Source: UBA5216 sp043743335 (GTDB lineage: Bacteria; Pseudomonadota; Gammaproteobacteria; Burkholderiales; SG8-41). Taken from it: a DNA stretch of 11,264 nucleotides. The notes under the pieces were generated by a model that made no database searches, was not told where the DNA came from, and saw only the letters and a list, made by a program, of their open reading frames with translations. Of the stretch, positions 5,847 through 11,264 are shown piece by piece (the first letter of the stretch is position 1; each line of letters begins with the position of its first letter). Made by a program: the position numbers and the translations under genes. The stretch lies in NCBI GenBank assembly GCA_043743335.1, contig JAYTWR010000123.1, positions 1 through 11,264 of the forward strand. The letters run 5' to 3'.

Positions 5847-8800
5847 TGCACATTGATTGCCCAGTTCAGATCAGCCACCGGGTTCACCGCCTGCCCTTGG
5901 CTGCTGTCACCACCCAGCCAGAGGGTGTCCGCACCCGTGCTGCCGTTACGCCACAGGATATCGTCTCTGCCGTCGCCGTTGTAGTCGCCAGTGCCAGCGA
6001 CTTTCCAGTTCTGATCGGCCAAGGTGCTGACGGCCTGTCCGATGCTGCCGTCGCCGCTGAGCCAGATGGTGTTCGCACCGCTGTCACTGTTACGCCACAG
6101 GATGTCACTCTTGCCGTCACCGTTGAAGTCGCCCACACCGGTGATTTTCCAATTGAGGTCAACGACGGGGTTAATGGCTTGCCCAGTGCTGCTGTCGCCA
6201 CTGAGCCAGATGCTGTTCGCACCGCTATTGCTGTTACGCCACAGGATGTCGCTTTTGCCGTCACCGTTGAAGTCGCCCACACCGGTGATTTTCCAAGTGA
6301 GATCGGCTACGCCGTTGACGGCTTGCCCAGTGCTGCTGTCGCCGCTGAGCCAGATGCTGTTCGCTCCGCTATTGCCGTTACGCCACAGGATGTCGCTTTT
6401 GCCGTCGCCGTTGAAGTCGCCCACACCGGTGATTTTCCAAGTGAGATCGGCTGCGGTGTTGACGGCTTTCACAGTGCTGCTGTCGCCACTGAGCCAGATG
6501 CTGTTCGCTCCGCTATTGCCGTTACGCCACGGGATGTCGCTTTTGCCGTCGCCGTTGAAGTCGTGGGCTGCGATTTTTAGGCTAATGGTGATGTCGGCAA
6601 ACTGTAATTTCTCGATGCCAGTCAGGCTGTCGGTGCCGTCCGCACCCGCAACAGTTGTGCTAATGCCTCGGGTTAAGGTGTACGCGCCTTTGACACCCGT
6701 GTATATGGCAGTGTCTATGCCCAAGCCGCCAATGAGCGTATCGTTGCCCACGCCACCCATCAAGATGTTGTTCGCAGCGTTACCGGTAATCACATTGTTC
6801 AACTCATTCCCAGTCGCTGTAAGGGCGTTACCTGTAAGCGTGAGATTCTCCACATTCGCGCTCAAGGTATGCGACGCCGAAGCCTGAACGGTATCGATGC
6901 CTGTCTCGGCGAACTCAGTCACCACATCTTCATTGTTATCGACAATATACGTGTCGTTACCCGCGCCGCCGATGAGTGTGTCGATGCCTGCGCCGCCATT
7001 CAAGGTGTCGTCGCCGCCCCAGCCGTGCAGCACGTTATCGCCGGCGTTGCCGGTCAAAATATTGGCCAAGTCGTTGCCCGTGCCATTAATGGCGTCGAAG
7101 CCCGTTAAGGCCAAGTTTTCGATATTCGCGCCGAGGTTGAAAGAAACCGCCGATTGCACGGTATCAGTGCCTTCGTTGGCTTGCTCGATTACCGAGTCGG
7201 TACCAGTATCGACCACGTAGGTATCGTTACCCGCGCTGCCGATCATTACGTCCGAGCCGCCGCCGCCGTTGAGTACATTGGCAGCGGCGTTGCCGGTGAT
7301 GCGGTTGGCTTGCGCGTTGCCGGTGCCGTTTATCGCGCTCGTGCCTGTGAGCGCCAGATTTTCAACGTCTGCGGGCAGTACGTAGCTCACACCCGCGCGC
7401 ACGGTATCGAAGCCGCCACCGGGCAGTTCGGTTACGGAATCTCCTGTGTTATCAACAATATAGACATCATCACCCGTTCGGCCCGACAACGCATCCGCCC
7501 CAGCGCCGCCGTCGAGCACGTTACCGCCGGCGTCGCCGTTGAGCGTGTCTGCGCCTGCCGTGCCATTTATGGAAATATTCTTAACCAACGGCTGTGGCAG
7601 GATGCCGTCGCCAAATATGAAGTTATTGGCGCTAAGTTGATTTTGCGTAATGCCATACAAGTTCACGAGTTGCACCGATTGTGCAGACACGCTTAAGAAT
7701 TGATTACCGCTAAATGTCAGCGTGTCAAACACCAGATCGGTGAACGAGTGAACAGTGCGCACCTGCGACAGATCGATTTTCTCGTTAGGATTGGTTACCT
7801 CGAAATCCACAATCAGATTCTTAACAAAACCACCCGAAATAGAGGTGGCTTCAGTCACAACAAAGGTATCATTCCCGCTATCTCCTCGCGCATACGAACC
7901 AGCACCCCAATCATCACCTTCGAGGAAAATACGATCATTGCCCGCACCACCCAAAATAACGTCGAGCCCGCCTTCACCGCGCAGTACATCATTTCCACCA
8001 CTTCCGGCCAGTACATCATTTCCATCCCCGCCAAAGATAGTGTCGCTACCACCACTGAGTGAGCTCAAATTGCTCTCGCCATACAGCACATCATGCCCTC
8101 CGCCGCCATGGATGCGATCAGAGCCAAGCCCGCCGTAAACGCTGTCGTTGCCTTCACCTGCCCAATAAGCCATATTTTCATTTAGCAACAGTACCAGCGG
8201 GTCTGCAGCATCGGTACCATAGTTCCAAACATAAAAACCATCGATATCCCGTGGCATCAATCCGTCTTTGGCGCTCAGAAAATGTGAGGTGCCAAGGTTG
8301 CCGGCGTTTACCCCGATTACCAACACGGATTGACCATCGTCCAAGTTGATGCGGGCATTGGCACCTTCTTGGGTGACCGATACGTTGTTGCCAGTAACAG
8401 TACCAAAGCTAATCAGTGCGATGCTGTCTATTCCCACCTGAAAGTCAGTAATCGTATCCACTGCACCAGATTCTTTTTCGATACCGAATCCGTCATAACC
8501 CGAACCACCGGTCATTGTGTCGTTACCGCGCCCTCCCCAGAGCATGTCATTACCCGCCGCGCCACTGAGAATGTCGTTGCCGCGGCCCCCGACCAGCTTG
8601 TTGGCCGCCGCGTTGCCAATCAGCGTATCGTTATCCGCACCGCCCACAGCGTTTTCGATACTGCCGGGGTTAGTAATGGTCAGCGCCGCGCCACCTATGC
8701 TGGCCACGCCCATAGTCAGATTGATCGTCGACGCGGCGGAGACTGCCGCTGCATTGACGGTATTTTCACCGCCATCGGTATCATTCAACAGATTTCTGCC

Positions 8801-11264
8801 ACTGCTGCTGGCAAGCCCAGCGTATTCGTTGGTATAAAAATAGCTATCGTTACCATAGTCGGGGCTGCCCCACAATTGCAGCGACCAACTTCCCAGCGTG
8901 CCCGTAGCGCCAGAGGCAGCATCCACGACCTTTAGCGTCCAATTGCCGGTGGGCGCTTCGCCCAAATCACGTGTGGTGGAAAACGTATAGTTCAGAGTGT
9001 TAGCGCCGTTGAACGACGTGTCTCCTCGACTCACTGTATCGCTACTGCCGGGCACTTTGCCCGGCCGGTTCATGAACACTGATTCCGTACCCGTGGGTGA
9101 GGTCAGGGTGATAATCAAATCGCCGGGTAACTGATGGGTAAGGTTCAAAGTTACCGTGGCGAACTCCACCTTCATATTCGGATTCGCCACCGTAAGTGTG
9201 GTGGAAACGCCAGCGGCATTGCCGTCCGGTATCGCTAGGTTAATCATGCCTGATGACGGCGGATTGGGCAGTCCCGCCGAGTTTCCTCCCCACGTTTGCT
9301 GCGTCATCCACGTTTCTGCCAGCCGCACCGCCGCGAGCGCATCAACGTTGCCGTAGCCGTAATCGTGCGAGACATGCATTCCACCGCCATTCCAGTTGTT
9401 GGCGTGGTTATCCTGCCAAACCGTGGCGCCATCGGAAAACTTGCGAGCGGTCAACGCCAGAATTTGCTGCACATCGCGATAGCCCAGATTGGGGTTCGCC
9501 TCCAGCATCAGCGCGACGATACCGGATACGATAGGCGCGGCGTAGCTGGTGCCGTCAGCTTCGGCCACGCTATTGCCGAAGACTGTGCCTTGACTGGTTT
9601 GAATGGTGGTGCTTGAACTGGTGATGTTTGATCCTGGCGCAGAAACAAGAATCGATGCGCCTGGATTGCTAAAGGGTTGCCCTGCAATGACCAGCGCCCC
9701 GAGATCCCCCGTCGCATTTATCGCGCCCGTCGTGATTTCCAGCCGGCTGTTGCTCACATTGCTATAGTTGGTATTGCCACCTGCTGCCCGCTCGTTACCT
9801 CCGCCGAATACAATTACTGTACCCAAGCCATTGCGCCCCAAAGATGCGGCATCTACAAATTCTTGATAACTGCCAATCGGCGAAGGAGAGTCAAACTTGA
9901 CAGTATGCCCCCAACTATTGTTGACAATATCGTACTGCTTAAAATTTGCGAGCACCCCAAAATCGTCTGGCGGCGTCCCGGTAGGATTCGCTATCCAATA
10001 CCCCGCAATCTTCGCGTCGTAGGCCACGCCCACCACGCCCTCGCCGTTACGCGCGGCTACCATTATCCCCGCCACGCGCGTGGCGTGGCTGGAGGCATTG
10101 TCTTCACTGCCTTCGCCCGCCAACTTGCCGGGTGTGGCATTCGCCAGCCACAGCGGATCAATATTTGCCTGTAAATCCGGATGCCGGTAATCGAGGATTT
10201 CCTTGGTTTCAGAATAAGGCCCGCCCGGCTCAAACTGCCCAATGCGCACGCCCTTACCGGTGTAATCCGCCCAAACCGGCAGGATATTTGCCTCGGCCAG
10301 ATACCATTGGCTGGTTACCAACGGGTCGATGGGTAGTTCCGGTGTTTTGAGAACGACCTGCGCTTTTAATTCCGCCGATGCGCCGCCACCCTGCGAAACG
10401 GTCCCACCGGGATTGTTTTGACTATCCCTGGCGTAATACTCAAAGCTCAGAAACCCGGTGTAGCCTGCTGTGCGGGTAAAGGTAATCTCGCCATTGGCGG
10501 TTAGCGTCGGCACAATCACCTGCTGGCCGTTTTCGGTTGTTACCGTACCGGCAATGCTGCCGCCCGCCACCGTGCTGCTGACGATACTGCGCACCGATAT
10601 CGCATCATTCTGTAAGTCAATATCGTTTTTGGTCAAATCCGCCACTTTCACCAAAAACACATTGCCGCCGGGCACGGTGGGCGCAATAGCGATCACATCC
10701 TTGACGGGCAGCGGGCCGATCAGGCTGGCATCCAAACTGCCAATATCCCTGAATCCGAACTTCTCCACGTTCTTGACAGTATCCGTGCCATCGCGCCCCG
10801 ACACGGTGTCTGAAACAACCCATGTTGTCGCACCCAGTTTGGCGAAGCGATACTCACCATAAGAGCCGGTGAAGTCGGCAACATCAATGCCATCTCCCCC
10901 GTCTATCGCATCATCACCCTGTTCGCCCGCCATCCAGTCACTGTCAGCGCCGCCGCTGATACGATCATCATCCAGCCCGCCGTGAATCACGTCTTGCCCC
11001 GCCCCACCCAAGAGCACATCGCGTCCGCGATCCCCCCGCAGCACGTCATTACCTTGGCCGCCATCAAGCAGGTCTGTCCCGTCTTCACCGCTCAAGGCAT
11101 CATTAGCCGCCCCGCCAATAATGATGTCGTCTCCTGCGCCACCGCGGATATACACGGTGGCGCGCCCGCCGCCAATAAACACATCATTACCACTCCCGCC
11201 TTGGGCGACTTCGACTTCGGCCTGGGTGAGGTTAAGCGTCACGCCTTGATCGCCAATCACCTGC
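5825..11264 (-). CDS. Giant secreted RTX calcium-binding protein with kexin-like S8 protease and P domain (partial, N-terminus outside window)
   Basis: At least 1811 residues; the frame runs off the right edge, so numbering starts at a GTG at 11260. Domains in order: RTX GGxGxD repeats (20-125), cadherin-like domain (about 190-305), kexin/furin-type subtilase (314-655), P domain (665-800), RTX (875-925) with a serralysin-like DTITDF linker, RTX (1035-1135), further RTX with three 81-90-residue units (1235-1515), and five 48-residue FG-GAP/VCBS repeats (1567-1806). In the protease, His392 (SSHATRVAGI), Asn489 (GGGNE) and Ser572 (GTSYAAP) are present, but GQFEPGG puts Glu344 where Asp is expected. 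NNSWG and GVGVAYDAKIAG match the S8B branch. RTX repeats imply calcium-dependent folding outside the cell and type I secretion; no exporter is visible. The C-terminus is FG-GAP, not RTX followed by a classical signal. Confidence 0.9.
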   Translation of the reverse strand, partial: QVIGDQGVTLNLTQAEVEVAQGGSGNDVFIGGGRATVYIRGGAGDDIIIGGAANDALSGEDGTDLLDGGQGNDVLRGDRGRDVLLGGAGQDVIHGGLDDDRISGGADSDWMAGEQGDDAIDGGDGIDVADFTGSYGEYRFAKLGATTWVVSDTVSGRDGTDTVKNVEKFGFRDIGSLDASLIGPLPVKDVIAIAPTVPGGNVFLVKVADLTKNDIDLQNDAISVRSIVSSTVAGGSIAGTVTTENGQQVIVPTLTANGEITFTRTAGYTGFLSFEYYARDSQNNPGGTVSQGGGASAELKAQVVLKTPELPIDPLVTSQWYLAEANILPVWADYTGKGVRIGQFEPGGPYSETKEILDYRHPDLQANIDPLWLANATPGKLAGEGSEDNASSHATRVAGIMVAARNGEGVVGVAYDAKIAGYWIANPTGTPPDDFGVLANFKQYDIVNNSWGHTVKFDSPSPIGSYQEFVDAASLGRNGLGTVIVFGGGNERAAGGNTNYSNVSNSRLEITTGAINATGDLGALVIAGQPFSNPGASILVSAPGSNITSSSTTIQTSQGTVFGNSVAEADGTSYAAPIVSGIVALMLEANPNLGYRDVQQILALTARKFSDGATVWQDNHANNWNGGGMHVSHDYGYGNVDALAAVRLAETWMTQQTWGGNSAGLPNPPSSGMINLAIPDGNAAGVSTTLTVANPNMKVEFATVTLNLTHQLPGDLIITLTSPTGTESVFMNRPGKVPGSSDTVSRGDTSFNGANTLNYTFSTTRDLGEAPTGNWTLKVVDAASGATGTLGSWSLQLWGSPDYGNDSYFYTNEYAGLASSSGRNLLNDTDGGENTVNAAAVSAASTINLTMGVASIGGAALTITNPGSIENAVGGADNDTLIGNAAANKLVGGRGNDILSGAAGNDMLWGGRGNDTMTGGSGYDGFGIEKESGAVDTITDFQVGIDSIALISFGTVTGNNVSVTQEGANARINLDDGQSVLVIGVNAGNLGTSHFLSAKDGLMPRDIDGFYVWNYGTDAADPLVLLLNENMAYWAGEGNDSVYGGLGSDRIHGGGGHDVLYGESNLSSLSGGSDTIFGGDGNDVLAGSGGNDVLRGEGGLDVILGGAGNDRIFLEGDDWGAGSYARGDSGNDTFVVTEATSISGGFVKNLIVDFEVTNPNEKIDLSQVRTVHSFTDLVFDTLTFSGNQFLSVSAQSVQLVNLYGITQNQLSANNFIFGDGILPQPLVKNISINGTAGADTLNGDAGGNVLDGGAGADALSGRTGDDVYIVDNTGDSVTELPGGGFDTVRAGVSYVLPADVENLALTGTSAINGTGNAQANRITGNAAANVLNGGGGSDVMIGSAGNDTYVVDTGTDSVIEQANEGTDTVQSAVSFNLGANIENLALTGFDAINGTGNDLANILTGNAGDNVLHGWGGDDTLNGGAGIDTLIGGAGNDTYIVDNNEDVVTEFAETGIDTVQASASHTLSANVENLTLTGNALTATGNELNNVITGNAANNILMGGVGNDTLIGGLGIDTAIYTGVKGAYTLTRGISTTVAGADGTDSLTGIEKLQFADITISLKIAAHDFNGDGKSDIPWRNGNSGANSIWLSGDSSTVKAVNTAADLTWKITGVGDFNGDGKSDILWRNGNSGANSIWLSGDSSTGQAVNGVADLTWKITGVGDFNGDGKSDILWRNSNSGANSIWLSGDSSTGQAINPVVDLNWKITGVGDFNGDGKSDILWRNSDSGANTIWLSGDGSIGQAVSTLADQNWKVAGTGDYNGDGRDDILWRNGSTGADTLWLGGDSSQGQAVNPVADLNWAINVQTNTWIN
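5843..6562 (-). repeat. Five tandem 144-bp repeats encoding FG-GAP/VCBS units
   Basis: The 3' end of the RTX gene contains five head-to-tail 144-bp units beginning at 6562, 6418, 6274, 6130 and 5986. Each encodes 48 residues starting with DFNGDGKSDILWRN (first unit DIPWRN, last DYNGDGRDDILWRN), followed by the SGANSIWLSGD segment and a DLTWKITGVG-like linker. DxNxDGxxD is a calcium-binding loop typical of FG-GAP/VCBS beta-propeller blades. The first three units are nearly identical at DNA level and the fifth is the most diverged. Five blades is fewer than the usual seven of a closed propeller. Confidence 0.9.
6716..7474 (-). repeat. Three tandem 81-90-residue RTX-associated units
   Basis: Residues 1263-1515 of the RTX protein contain three related units starting at about 1263, 1344 and 1434. 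Each begins DxYxVDNxGDxVTE, passes through DTVxAxVSxxLxxxVENLxLTG and NGTGN, and ends in TGNAANNxLxGGxGxDxLxGG. This module, an RTX block plus a beta-rich spacer, is common in large bacterial calcium-binding exoproteins and probably forms repeated beta-roll segments. The units are more diverged from each other than the 144-bp repeats downstream. Confidence 0.8.
7856..8158 (-). repeat. Internal RTX nonapeptide block
   Basis: Residues 1035-1135 of the giant protein contain successive GGxGxDxhx nonapeptides (EGNDSVYGG, LGSDRIHGG, GGHDVLYG, DGNDVLAG, AGNDRIFLE), the calcium-binding beta-roll motif. A segment with IVDFEVTNPNEKIDLS follows, like the linker after serralysin beta-rolls. Confidence 0.8.
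8486..8638 (-). repeat. Internal RTX nonapeptide block
   Basis: Residues 875-925 carry LIGNAAANKLVGG, RGNDILSG, AGNDMLWGG and RGNDTMTGG nonapeptides. They follow a SIENAVGG segment and precede DTITDFQVGIDSIAL, the arrangement seen in the C-terminal region of serralysin-type (M10) exoproteases. Confidence 0.8.
8861..9268 (-). other. P domain (proprotein-convertase type) of the RTX protease
   Basis: Residues 665-800 read as a P domain: LAIPDG near the start, LNLTHQLPGDLIITLTSPTG (705-724), a DTSFNG segment, then GNWTLKVVDAASGATGTLGSWSLQLWG (772-798). This beta-barrel stabilises kexin/furin-type proteases and directly follows the catalytic domain, supporting the S8B assignment. Confidence 0.85.
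9296..10321 (-). other. Kexin/furin-like subtilase catalytic domain of the RTX protease
   Basis: Residues 314-655. The acid position is GAG (Glu) at 10229-10231 within GVRIGQFEPGG. His392 is encoded at 10085-10087, Asn489 sits in the oxyanion-hole position, and Ser572 is encoded at 9545-9547. HATRVAGI replaces the usual HGTxxAGE. The remaining landmarks (HPDL at 360-363, NNSWG at 447-451, APGSNI, GTSYAAPIVSGIVALMLEANP) are intact, so the fold should be complete. Confidence 0.85.
10886..11203 (-). repeat. N-terminal-side RTX nonapeptide block
   Basis: Residues 20-125 of the visible protein form a long run of GGxGxD nonapeptides (GGSGNDVFIGG, GGAGDDIIIGG, EDGTDLLDGG, QGNDVLRGD, AGQDVIHGG, EQGDDAIDGG). 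It lies upstream of the protease domain, so RTX repeats are not confined to the C-terminus. The block is followed by VADFTGSYGEYRF and DGTDTVKNVEKFGF. Confidence 0.85.

Noticed and set aside
5843..6562. Possible CRISPR-like array
   Set aside because: The repeats are 144 bp, contiguous and coding, with no unique spacers of regular length.
5846..6887. Long plus-strand open frames (244 and 287 codons) opposite the RTX gene 3' end
   Set aside because: They run through the 144-bp tandem repeats. Because 144 is a multiple of three, an open antisense frame stays open in every copy. The translations are repetitive and match no family, while the minus-strand frame encodes clear FG-GAP units.
11258..11260. 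GTG at 11260 as the true start of the RTX gene
   Set aside because: The frame continues without a stop to the window edge and the sequence is already within an RTX-like region, so the start lies outside.

Overview
This window looks like chromosomal DNA from a betaproteobacterium, most likely in or near the Burkholderiales. That is inferred from a Bug/TctC-type solute-binding protein remnant, a DUF1348 protein, a lactate/mandelate-type FMN dehydrogenase, and a fairly GC-rich sequence with short AT-rich intergenic patches. The genus cannot be read from the sequence alone.

Left part (1-1041). A GAGGG/CCCTC-rich intergenic repeat is followed by an intact DUF1348 gene (NTF2-like fold) on the plus strand. 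Facing it is a 5'-truncated Bug-family solute-binding protein remnant on the minus strand. The remnant's broken end lies in an AT-rich patch with inverted GTATAC-containing arms.

Middle part (1042-5132). Four intact metabolic genes form two divergent/convergent pairs. An alpha/beta hydrolase (minus) shares a 116-bp promoter region with a two-gene plus-strand unit, an MBL-fold hydrolase followed 21 bp later by an FMN-dependent 2-hydroxy-acid dehydrogenase. An SDR oxidoreductase (minus) meets that unit tail to tail, with only 2 bp between the stop codons. The set would suit hydrolysis of an ester or lactone and oxidation of the resulting hydroxy acid, but no substrate can be named. The SDR lacks the canonical Tyr-x-x-x-Lys pair.

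Right-middle part (5133-5846). This is a decay zone. It holds an SRPBCC/AHSA1 gene broken by a stop codon, a frameshift and a probable small deletion. Next come two adjacent perfect AT-rich dyads, then a 47-codon C-terminal fragment that resembles an ABC-transporter substrate-binding protein. A 14-bp direct repeat at 1005-1018 and 5678-5691 brackets the whole metabolic block.

Right part (5825-11264). One very large minus-strand gene, still open at the window edge, encodes a secreted multidomain calcium-binding protease. In protein order it has RTX repeats, a cadherin-like domain, a kexin/furin-type S8 protease, a P domain, further RTX blocks with serralysin-like linkers, three 81-90-residue RTX-associated units, and five tandem 48-residue FG-GAP/VCBS repeats at the C-terminus. 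The protease keeps His, Asn and Ser but has Glu where the catalytic Asp is expected. No type I secretion genes are visible in the window. I saw no tRNA, rRNA, CRISPR array or transposase gene.
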